Assembly (NCBI RefSeq): GCF_000972385.1
Contig: NZ_JXTE01000010.1
Location: 1 to 64,000, forward strand
DNA length: 64,000 nucleotides
From: Streptomyces sp. WM6386
GTDB taxonomy: Bacteria; Actinomycetota; Actinomycetes; Streptomycetales; Streptomycetaceae
Direction of reading: 5' to 3'
Part shown: positions 57,595 through 64,000 of the stretch, piece by piece
Numbering within the stretch: position 1 is the first letter of the stretch
Layout: each line of letters begins with the position of its first letter
Made by a program: the position numbers and the translations under genes
Notes under the pieces: generated by a model
What the model saw: the letters and a program-made list of their open reading frames with translations, nothing else
What the model was told of the DNA's origin: nothing
The model's database searches: none

Positions 57595-58410
57595 TCAGTG
57601 AGCGGCCTCTTCGATCTCGGCCAGCAGCGTGCGGGCCTGCCGCAGGCGCGGGTGCTCCGGATGGAGAAGCCGCTCGCAGTCGGCCAGTGCCTGACGCGCC
57701 GCCGCTTCCGCCTCGCTTCGGCGTCCCAGGCCGTGCAGGGCGGCGGCCGTGCCCATGTCCAGTCTTCCGGTCTGCTCCCGGACCCGGGGCGGGGCGAATC
57801 GACGTGCCTCGGTGAGCGCTTCGTCGAGACGCCCTTGGCCGTTGAGGCTTTCGACCAGGCCGCAGTGCAGGGCGGCGAGCGCACGTCGTTCAGCGCGGGG
57901 CAGGTTCCCCCGCGCGATGGTCTCGGCCTCCTCATGGCGGGCCTGCCCGCACAGCGCGTCGACAAGCGTGGCCAGCACGGACAACTCGACACTCTGCACC
58001 GACATCAGATGCTTGAGCCGAGTCAGTTCGCGCAGCACGGCCGACCCTTCCGCCTCGGCCTCGCTGTGCCGCCGCTCGGCGTTGAGGACGACCAGGCGGT
58101 TCCTCCGCACACCCAGCAGGAGCAGCCGATACGGTCCCGCCGTCCCGTTCAGCTCCGCCGCGAGCGCATCCATCTCGTTCAGCACCCGCGCCCCGCGCCC
58201 ATGGGCACACGCCGCACCTGTGGCCATGAACCTCGCGAACTGCCCCAGGGTCAGACGCCGGGAACGTCTGTGCAGGCGCCCCGCTTTCGCCTCGAGCTCC
58301 CTGGCCCCGGCCTCGACCGCCTCGTACGCGTCCTCGTCCCAGAGCTGGTAGAGACGCTCGATGTCGGCCTTGCCCCGCGCGTGGCCCCATATCGCCCATG
58401 TGATCTCCAC
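57595..58410 (-). CDS. TPR-containing hypothetical protein
   Basis: 271 residues from GTG 58410 (no strong ribosome binding site). It starts [25 protein letters not shown] and continues in TPR-like helical pairs: [62 protein letters not shown]. Cytoplasmic, no membrane segment. It sits between the amylase and the alpha-glucosidase genes but has no evident link to sugar use. Function unknown. Confidence 0.72.
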   Translation of the reverse strand: MEITWAIWGHARGKADIERLYQLWDEDAYEAVEAGARELEAKAGRLHRRSRRLTLGQFARFMATGAACAHGRGARVLNEMDALAAELNGTAGPYRLLLLGVRRNRLVVLNAERRHSEAEAEGSAVLRELTRLKHLMSVQSVELSVLATLVDALCGQARHEEAETIARGNLPRAERRALAALHCGLVESLNGQGRLDEALTEARRFAPPRVREQTGRLDMGTAAALHGLGRRSEAEAAARQALADCERLLHPEHPRLRQARTLLAEIEEAAH

Positions 58411-58437
58411 AGGCGGTGACGCTACGGCACCCCCACA

Positions 58438-58477
58438 GGAGAGAGCCCGCCGCCTCAACAGGCAGCGGGCCCTCTCC
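58438..58477 (-). terminator. Terminator of the alpha-glucosidase gene
   Basis: 13-base arms 58438-58450 and 58465-58477 pair with one mismatch. The interior adds GCCT-CAAC-AGGC. It lies 12 bases after the aglA stop. Confidence 0.88.
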
Positions 58478-58489
58478 GGGGAACGACCG

Positions 58490-60226
58490 TCAGGCCGTCG
58501 TCCACCACACCGTCGTGTCCGAGGGGACCTTCGTCTCGCCGTCCGCCTCCGCGATCTCACCGCTGGTGAGCAGGACACGGCCGTAGGACGGGGTCGTGAC
58601 CGACTCGCCGCCGGTGTTGGCGACGCAGACGAAGTCGCCGCGGCGGAAGGCGAGTACGCCCTCGGGGGCGCGGAGCCACTCCACCGACTCGCCGGCGCCC
58701 AGGTCCGGCTGGGAGCGGCGCAGACCCAGTGCCCTGCGGTACAGCTCCAGCGTCGAGCCCGGCACGCCCGTCTGGGCCTCCACGCTCAGCTCGGCCCAGC
58801 TCGCCGGCTGGGGCAGCCAGCTGCCGCCCGCGCCGAAGCCGTACGACGAACCCTCCCGCGTCCACGGGATCGGCACCCGGCAGCCGTCGCGGAAGCCGTC
58901 CTGGCCGGCGCCGCGGAAGTACGCCGGGTCCTGGCGGACGTCGTCGGACAGATCCACTACGTCCGGGAGGCCCAGTTCCTCGCCCTGGTAGACGTATGCC
59001 GAGCCCGGCAGCGCCAGCATGAGCAGCGTTGCCGCCCTGGCCCTGCGCAGGCCCAGCTCCCGGTCGCCCGCCGTGCGGATCTGGGTGCCGAGGCCGGGCG
59101 GGTTGGCGAAGCGGGTCGCGTGGCGGGTCACATCGTGGTTGGACAGCACCCATGTCGCCGGTGCGCCCACCGGGGCCATCGCCTCCAGCGTGCGGTCCAC
59201 CACCTCGCGGAGTTCCGTCGCGTCCCACGCGGTGCCCAGGTACTGGAAGTTGAAGGCCTGGTGGAGCTCGTCCGGGCGGACGTAGTTGGCGGTCCGCTCG
59301 ACCGTCGGTGTCCATGCCTCGGCCACGAAGATGCGCCCGCCCGTCTCCCGCCACCGCCCTTCTGAGGAAGGCCCTTCGGGCCCCCTTCCATTTCCGGAGT
59401 ACTCGTCGAGGATCGTCCGCCACTGGCGGTAGATGTCGTGCACGCCGTCCTGGTCGAAGAACGGCATGACATCGTTGCCCAGCAGCTTCAGCTGCTCGTG
59501 GTCGCCGAGGTCCGGGAGACCCTCCGCCTTCACCATGCCGTGCGCCACGTCGATGCGGAAACCGTCGACGCCCATGTCCAGCCAGAAGCGCAGGATGGAG
59601 CGGAACTCGTCGCCGACCGCCGGGTGTTCCCAGTTGAAGTCGGGCTGCTCCGGGGCGAAGAGGTGCAGGTACCACTCGCCCGGCGAGCCGTCCGGTTCGG
59701 TGACCCGCGTCCACGCCGGGCCGCCGAAGATCGACTCCCAGTCGTTGGGCGGGAGTTCGCCGCTCTCCCCCTTGCCGGGGCGGAAGTGGTAGCGGTCCCG
59801 CAGGGCCGAACCGGGGCCTTCGCGCAGGGCCCGCTTGAACCACTCGTGCTGGTCCGAGGAGTGGTTGGGGACCAGGTCGACGATGATCCGCAGGTTCAGT
59901 TCGTGCGCGTCGCGGATCAGGGCGTCCGCGTCGAGCAGGTTGCCGAACATGGGGTCCACGGCCCGGTAGTCGGCGACGTCGTAGCCGGCGTCGGCCTGCG
60001 GGGAGGCGTAGAAGGGGCTGAGCCACACGGCGTCCACGCCGAGGTCGCGCAGATACGGGAGTCGGGAGCGTACGCCTTCCAGATCGCCCATGCCGTCGCC
60101 GTTGCTGTCGGCGAAGCTGCGCGGATAGACCTGGTAGATCACCGCGTCCCGCCACCAGTCGCGGTGCCGGGCGACGGTGGCTACGGCGGAGGTCGGGGCC
60201 GGGTCGGCAGTGTGCTGCTGGCTCAT
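58490..60226 (-). CDS. aglA: Alpha-glucosidase (GH13), intracellular
   Basis: 578 residues from ATG 60226 (AAGGA upstream). No signal peptide, so it acts inside on imported maltodextrins. GH13 motifs: [41 protein letters not shown] (nucleophile near residue 222), FVAEAWT (acid near 302) and VLSNHDVTRH. Oddity: a Gly/Glu-rich insertion of about 20 residues (near 275-294, SGNGRGPEGPSSEG) sits just before the acid motif and is encoded by a GGAAGG/CCTTCC hairpin (59345-59400), like an inserted repeat. In S. coelicolor the corresponding gene belongs to the malR-controlled maltose group. Confidence 0.95.
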   Translation of the reverse strand: MSQQHTADPAPTSAVATVARHRDWWRDAVIYQVYPRSFADSNGDGMGDLEGVRSRLPYLRDLGVDAVWLSPFYASPQADAGYDVADYRAVDPMFGNLLDADALIRDAHELNLRIIVDLVPNHSSDQHEWFKRALREGPGSALRDRYHFRPGKGESGELPPNDWESIFGGPAWTRVTEPDGSPGEWYLHLFAPEQPDFNWEHPAVGDEFRSILRFWLDMGVDGFRIDVAHGMVKAEGLPDLGDHEQLKLLGNDVMPFFDQDGVHDIYRQWRTILDEYSGNGRGPEGPSSEGRWRETGGRIFVAEAWTPTVERTANYVRPDELHQAFNFQYLGTAWDATELREVVDRTLEAMAPVGAPATWVLSNHDVTRHATRFANPPGLGTQIRTAGDRELGLRRARAATLLMLALPGSAYVYQGEELGLPDVVDLSDDVRQDPAYFRGAGQDGFRDGCRVPIPWTREGSSYGFGAGGSWLPQPASWAELSVEAQTGVPGSTLELYRRALGLRRSQPDLGAGESVEWLRAPEGVLAFRRGDFVCVANTGGESVTTPSYGRVLLTSGEIAEADGETKVPSDTTVWWTTA

Positions 60227-60239
60227 GGCGTCCTTGCGG

Positions 60240-60279
60240 TGGGGGTCCCCCCGCTCGAGCGGAGTCGAGAGTGGGGGAG
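60240..60279. repeat. 40-bp Streptomyces repeat, intergenic copy
   Basis: Same element as 1492-1531 with two base differences. It lies 14 bases upstream of the aglA start, between aglA and malG. Confidence 0.85.
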
Positions 60280-60367
60280 GAGTCATCGGGTCAGGTGGGG
60301 GTACGGGGGCGGGTGATGGAGGCGGCCGCGGTGACAGCGGGGTCGGATGGCCACCGCGGCCGCCACC

Positions 60368-60407
60368 CGCGCCCCGAAGGGGCGCGGGGAACTGCGCGAT
60401 CAGCCAC
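60368..60407. repeat. 40-bp Streptomyces repeat with GCGCCCC hairpin
   Basis: GCGCCCC-GAA-GGGGCGC hairpin followed by GGGGAACTGCGCGATCAGCC. It is 38 of 40 identical to 19521-19560. It sits in the 227-base malG-aglA gap together with the repeat at 60240 and may end the malEFG transcript. Confidence 0.8.
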
Positions 60408-60453
60408 GACGAAGCCGTCGGACAACAGACGGCCATCGCGGCTCGATCGGCGG

Positions 60454-61374
60454 TCAGCCCTTCGTGCCGCCGGCGGTGAGGCCGGTCACCAGGTTCTTCT
60501 GCACGAGATAGAAGAACGCCGACACCGGTATCGCGATCAACACCGCCGCCGCCGTCATCAGGTTCCGCTGCGCGTCGTGCTCACTGACAAAGCTCTGCAG
60601 GCCGACGGCGAGCGTGTACTTCTGGTCGTCGAGCATGAACGTGGTGGCGAAGGCGACCTCACCGAAGGCGGTGATGAAGTTGTAGAACGCGGCGACCGCC
60701 AGACCCGGCTTGGCGAGCGGCAGGATCAGCCGGAAGAACGTGCCGAAGGGGGTCAGCCCGTCGACGCGTCCCGCCTCGTCTATCTCGAACGGGATGGTGT
60801 CGAAGTAGCCCTTCAGCAGCCAGGCACTGTAGGGCACCGCGGTCGCGCAGTAGACGAGGACGAGCCCAAGGTAGCTGTCGATGAGCTGGAGTTCCGACAG
60901 GATCTGGTACATCGGCACGATGAGTACGGCTATCGGGAACATCTGGGTGACCAGTAGCACCCACATGAACTTCCGGTAGCCGGGGAACCGCATGCGGGAG
61001 ACCGCGTAGCCGGTGGTGGCCGCCGCGAACACACCGATGACGGTGGTGCCGAGGGAGACGATCAGCGAGCTCTTCAGCCAGTCGAAGAAGTTCGTGTGCT
61101 CCAGGACGAACGAGTAGTTGTCCAGCGTCATCTTGTCCCAGATGCCGCCCGGGTGGAGGTAGTCGTCCTTGTCCGGGCCGAGGGAGAGATAGACCAGCCA
61201 GGCGATCGGGAACAGCGCGATCAGGCTCGCGACGGTCAGGATGCCGTGGGAGGCGAGGGAGCCGACGAGGCTGCGCTGCTCGCGTCCGCGGCCCTTGCGC
61301 AGCCGGGAGGCTTCGAGGACCTGCGGGGTCACCGGACGGTCCGCCTTGATGTCGGAGGGGGTTGAGGTACTCAT
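60454..61374 (-). CDS. malG: Maltose/maltodextrin ABC transporter permease
   Basis: 306 residues from ATG 61374 (AGGAG upstream). About six membrane helices (VASLIALFPIAWLVYLSLG, TVIGVFAAATTGYAVSRM, WVLLVTQMFPIAVLIVPMY and others) and the EAA loop IDEAGRVDGLTPFGTFFRLI that docks to the ATPase. It forms the channel with MalF. Starts 13 bases after malF, so cotranscribed. Confidence 0.95.
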   Translation of the reverse strand: MSTSTPSDIKADRPVTPQVLEASRLRKGRGREQRSLVGSLASHGILTVASLIALFPIAWLVYLSLGPDKDDYLHPGGIWDKMTLDNYSFVLEHTNFFDWLKSSLIVSLGTTVIGVFAAATTGYAVSRMRFPGYRKFMWVLLVTQMFPIAVLIVPMYQILSELQLIDSYLGLVLVYCATAVPYSAWLLKGYFDTIPFEIDEAGRVDGLTPFGTFFRLILPLAKPGLAVAAFYNFITAFGEVAFATTFMLDDQKYTLAVGLQSFVSEHDAQRNLMTAAAVLIAIPVSAFFYLVQKNLVTGLTAGGTKG

Positions 61375-61387
61375 GGTGACTCCTGCC

Positions 61388-62392
61388 TCAGATCGCGAGC
61401 TGCTGGTCGTTGCGGTTCAGCCAGCGGCGGTAGAAGGAGGTGAAGACGATCAGGATGGCCAGCAGCAGGATGCCGTAGGCGGCCGACTGGGCGAAGTCAC
61501 GCGGCTGCTGTCCGAAGCCGAGGTAGTACGCCCAGGTGACCAGGATCTGGGCGTCCGGGGCGGTGTTGCCGAACAGCAGGAAGATGATGGCGAACTGGTT
61601 GAAGGTCCAGATGACGCCGAGCAGTACGACGGTGGAGCTGACGGACCTGAGGCCCGGCAGCGTGACGTACCGGAACCGCTGCCAGGCGCCCGCGCCGTCC
61701 ATCTCTGCGGCCTCGTAGAGCGAGGCGTCGATGGACTGGAGGCCGCCGAGCAGCGAGACCATCATGAACGGCACACCGCACCAGGTGTTGACCATGATCG
61801 CGGCGAACCGCTGCCAGAAGGTGTCCTCCAGCCACAGCGGTGTCGGCAGATGGAGGGTCTCCAGGAAGCTGTTGATGACGCCGCCGTCGGCGAGCATGAA
61901 CCGCCAGCCGAACACGGTGACGAAGGTCGGTACGGCCCACGGCAGGACCAGGACCAGCCGGTAGAAGGTGCGGCCGCGCAGCTTCTGGTTGAGCAGCAGG
62001 GCGAGGCCGAGGCCGATGCCGTAGTGCAGGGCCACGCAGGCCGCCGTCCAGACGATCGTCCAGATGAAGTGCGACCAGAAGCGGTCGTACGCGGTGTCGC
62101 CCCAGAGGATGTCGGCGTAGTTGTCGAGGCCGATGAACTGGTAGGTGGCGTCGATGTGGTTGACGCCGATCTGCCGCGCCGTGTTGAGGCTGTTGGCGTC
62201 GGTGAGCGTGAGGTAGAGGCCGTACACCAGGGGGTACAGCACGAGGACACCGAGCACGACCGCCACCGGGGCGATCATCGCGTACGCGTACCAGTGCTTC
62301 TGGTATCCGTGCCTCAGGCGCTGGCCCAGACCGGGGCGTTGCCCGCGGTCACCGCGGCGTTTGCCGGTCGCGCGGTCGATGGCGACTGTCAT
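61388..62392 (-). CDS. malF: Maltose/maltodextrin ABC transporter permease
   Basis: 334 residues from ATG 62392 (AAGGTG upstream). Membrane helices include MIAPVAVVLGVLVLYPLVYG, the CVALHYGIGLGLALLL segment and AYGILLLAILIVFTSFY, with the EAA loop YEAAEMDGAGAWQRFRYVTL. It lacks the long periplasmic P2 loop of E. coli MalF, as usual for Gram-positives. It follows malE across a strong stem-loop. Confidence 0.95.
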   Translation of the reverse strand: MTVAIDRATGKRRGDRGQRPGLGQRLRHGYQKHWYAYAMIAPVAVVLGVLVLYPLVYGLYLTLTDANSLNTARQIGVNHIDATYQFIGLDNYADILWGDTAYDRFWSHFIWTIVWTAACVALHYGIGLGLALLLNQKLRGRTFYRLVLVLPWAVPTFVTVFGWRFMLADGGVINSFLETLHLPTPLWLEDTFWQRFAAIMVNTWCGVPFMMVSLLGGLQSIDASLYEAAEMDGAGAWQRFRYVTLPGLRSVSSTVVLLGVIWTFNQFAIIFLLFGNTAPDAQILVTWAYYLGFGQQPRDFAQSAAYGILLLAILIVFTSFYRRWLNRNDQQLAI

Positions 62393-62441
62393 GGTTCGAC
62401 ACCTTCTGGGAGTTCAAGGGGTGTACGGCTCACAGGCCGAT

Positions 62442-62485
62442 GGCCGCCGGATCCCTCCCCCCATGAACCGGGGGATCCGGCGGCC
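62442..62485 (-). promoter_or_regulatory. Stem-loop between malE and malF
   Basis: GGCCGCCGGATCCC (62442-62455) and GGGATCCGGCGGCC (62472-62485) are perfect 14-base arms with a 16-base loop, which can add CCCC/GGGG pairs. In maltose operons a hairpin here typically protects or ends most malE messages, giving more binding protein than permease. Confidence 0.85.
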
Positions 62486-62494
62486 GCTCGGGGC

Positions 62495-63766
62495 TTACTT
62501 GGAGAAGTCCGGGACCAGCTTGGCGATCGCGGTCTCGGCGTTGCTCAGACCCTTGTCCAGGGACTCCTTGCCGCCGGCGATCTTGGGCAGCTCGGTGTCC
62601 AGCGGGCCCCACAGGGAGCTGTACTCGGGCAGCGCCGGGCGCGGCTGGGCGGCGGAGAGGACCGTGCCGTAGCCGGCGATGCCCGGGTCGGCCTTGACCT
62701 CGGTGGTGTAGGCGTCGTCACGGGTGGGCAGCGTGGAGTTCTTCAGGGCGATGGTCGCCTGGGACTTCGCGGAGGTCATGAAGTTGAGGAACTTCAGCGA
62801 GGCCTTCTGGTGGGCGGCGTCGGAGCCGGCGTAGACCGAGAGGTTGTGGCCGCCGGTCGGGGCGCCCGCCTTGCCGGCTCCGCCGGCCGGGACGGTGGCG
62901 ATGCCGAGGTTGGCCTTGTCCTTGAACGCGGCGCCCTTGTAGAAGTTGGTGATCTCCCACGGGCCCTGGATGATCGCGGCGACCTTGCCGTTGACGAAGG
63001 CGTCCTGGATGTGGGCGTAGGCGTCGGCGGTGGTGTCGGCCTTGTGCAGGCCCTTGCCGGAGAAGAGGCTCAGCCAGGTGCCGTACGCCTTGTTCGCGGC
63101 GTCCGAGTTGACGGTGATCTTCTTGGCGTCGGCGTCGACGGTGTCGGTGCCCTCGCCGTAGAGGAAGGACTGGGCGTAGTAGGCCTGGGTGGAGCCCCAG
63201 TAGCCGTCGACGCCGGTCTTGTCCTTGACCGTGGCGGCGGCCTTCTTCAGGTCGTCCCAGGTCCCCGGCGCCTCGACGCCGGCCTTCTCGAAGAGCTCCT
63301 TGTTGTACACAAGGGCGAGCGTGTCCGTGACGATCGGGACGCCGTACGTCTTGCCCTCGTACTTGGCCTGCTCGATCAGGTTGGACTTGAACTTGCTCTG
63401 GTCGGCGAGTGCCTCGGTGCCGTCCAGCGGCAGGAAGAAGCCCTTCTTGGCGAAGGCGGGGGTCCAGCCGACCTCGGAGCGCAGCACGTCCGGGGCGCCC
63501 GAGGCGCCGGCGGCGGTGTCGAACTTGTTCTGCGCCTGGTCGAAGGGGACGTTGACGTACTTGACCTTGACGTCCTTGTTGGCGGCCTCGAACTCCTTGA
63601 TGAGGGCCTTGTAGGTCGGCGCCTCATTGGTGGCGTTGGAGGTGTCCCACCACGTGATGGTGACCGGACCGCTCGAGTCGCTGCCACTGTCGCTGTCGCC
63701 GTTGCAGGCCGTCGCCGTGAGGGCGAGGGACGCCACCAGCGCGGTGGCCGCTATGCCACGCCGCAT
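62495..63766 (-). CDS. malE: Maltose/maltodextrin-binding lipoprotein
   Basis: 423 residues from ATG 63766 (AAGGAG upstream). MRRGIAATALVASLALTATAC is a lipoprotein signal with Cys21. The periplasmic-binding fold shows VTITWWDTSNATNEAPTYKA, YGVPIVTDTLALVYNKELFE and GPWEITNFYKG, typical of family 1 sugar-binding proteins. It delivers maltodextrins to MalFG. No malK is in the window. Confidence 0.95.
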   Translation of the reverse strand: MRRGIAATALVASLALTATACNGDSDSGSDSSGPVTITWWDTSNATNEAPTYKALIKEFEAANKDVKVKYVNVPFDQAQNKFDTAAGASGAPDVLRSEVGWTPAFAKKGFFLPLDGTEALADQSKFKSNLIEQAKYEGKTYGVPIVTDTLALVYNKELFEKAGVEAPGTWDDLKKAAATVKDKTGVDGYWGSTQAYYAQSFLYGEGTDTVDADAKKITVNSDAANKAYGTWLSLFSGKGLHKADTTADAYAHIQDAFVNGKVAAIIQGPWEITNFYKGAAFKDKANLGIATVPAGGAGKAGAPTGGHNLSVYAGSDAAHQKASLKFLNFMTSAKSQATIALKNSTLPTRDDAYTTEVKADPGIAGYGTVLSAAQPRPALPEYSSLWGPLDTELPKIAGGKESLDKGLSNAETAIAKLVPDFSK

Positions 63767-63931
63767 GAGTTCTCCTTGAGGGTGAAAGCCCGTGTGTGCA
63801 GGGATGGCCCCGTCTGCCGCCCTGCTTGCGCAGGTGGCGGTCCCGTCCGCCGTCCCTGCCGCTGTCCGACTGCGCCGTTGCGGCCGCCGGGCGTCGCCGA
63901 ACGTAACAGCGATGTAAGCGTGGCGAAAGGT

Positions 63932-63952
63932 CTTGCAGCAAAAAAGTGCAAG
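63932..63952 (-). promoter_or_regulatory. Operator-like inverted repeat upstream of malE
   Basis: CTTGCA-N9-TGCAAG (63932-63952), with a poly-A/T centre, lies 166-186 bases before the malE start. It shares the GCAAG/CTTGC half-site with the two amylase elements, as expected for a MalR (LacI-family) operator; malR itself would be beyond the window end. Confidence 0.75.
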
Positions 63953-64000
63953 GCATCGTCGAAGTTATCCGCGCGTGACCTGTCGGCAACTGCCGTGAGA

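Noticed and set aside
57537..57605. Minus-strand frame reading [20 protein letters not shown], like a short peptide precursor
   Set aside because: It has no in-frame start codon or ribosome binding site near the TPR gene stop, so I cannot support translation.

Overview
The window is a piece of a Streptomyces chromosome, or that of a very close relative. GC content is very high with G/C at third codon positions. GTG and TTG starts are common, start sites carry strong GGAGG-type ribosome binding sites, and the small intergenic repeats are ones I know from Streptomyces. The gene set matches conserved core families: AceE, LipA/LipB, GlnA and GlnII with GlnR boxes, HtpX-PspAB, and secreted amylases beside malEFG. 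From memory, the order resembles S. coelicolor from about SCO2181 (E2) to about SCO2231 (malE). I could not check this.

Layout. 0-6 kb: 3' end of the 2-oxoacid dehydrogenase E2 gene, a secreted lipoprotein, a GntR/FCD regulator and aceE, with an operator-like palindrome on the aceE promoter. 6-13.5 kb: a WYL regulator, small enzymes, a divergent HTH/zinc-ribbon and anti-sigma-type ATPase pair, an O-methyltransferase, a STAS remnant, a FemX-like protein and a peptidoglycan-recognition amidase. 13.6-19.5 kb: a MarP-like membrane protease, a divergent SDR/TetR pair with a clear operator, a GNAT enzyme, an epimerase and an FAD oxidoreductase. 19.6-23.2 kb: a TPR regulator, lipB and lipA, which supply lipoate to the E2 enzyme. 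23.4-28.6 kb: small conserved proteins, glnA, htpX-pspAB. 28.6-34 kb: small membrane and secreted proteins, an alpha/beta-hydrolase/APH fusion, a DUF2252 remnant and an ArsC-like protein. 34.2-42.2 kb: glnII, a candidate leader peptide before an orphan winged-helix regulator, a reductase/epimerase, a NarL-type two-component system and a DUF1996 exported protein. 42.2-50 kb: a lipoprotein, a TPR protein, a sigma-like membrane protein, a diiron protein/flavin reductase/TetR group, a tautomerase and a receiver-PP2C phosphatase. 50-64 kb: a starch and maltodextrin unit made of an 1,799-residue amylase-pullulanase, an alpha-amylase, an alpha-glucosidase and malEFG.

Three themes tie genes together. 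(1) Central carbon: E2, AceE and lipoate synthesis. (2) Nitrogen: both glutamine synthetases carry GlnR-type boxes with identical 6-bp spacing. (3) Starch use: secreted enzymes break starch to maltodextrins, MalEFG imports them and the alpha-glucosidase finishes the job. The two amylase genes share a 40-bp upstream element with identical spacing, and malE carries a related inverted repeat. No transporter ATPase is encoded here, as expected if the shared ATPase MsiK is used.

I see no tRNA or rRNA genes, insertion sequences, CRISPR arrays or prophage genes. The most unusual items are repeat or hairpin sequences inserted in frame within genes (1492-1531 and about 59345-59400), the hydrolase/kinase fusion, the diiron protein/reductase pair, the Cys-containing leader-like ORF at 36504, and two gene remnants.
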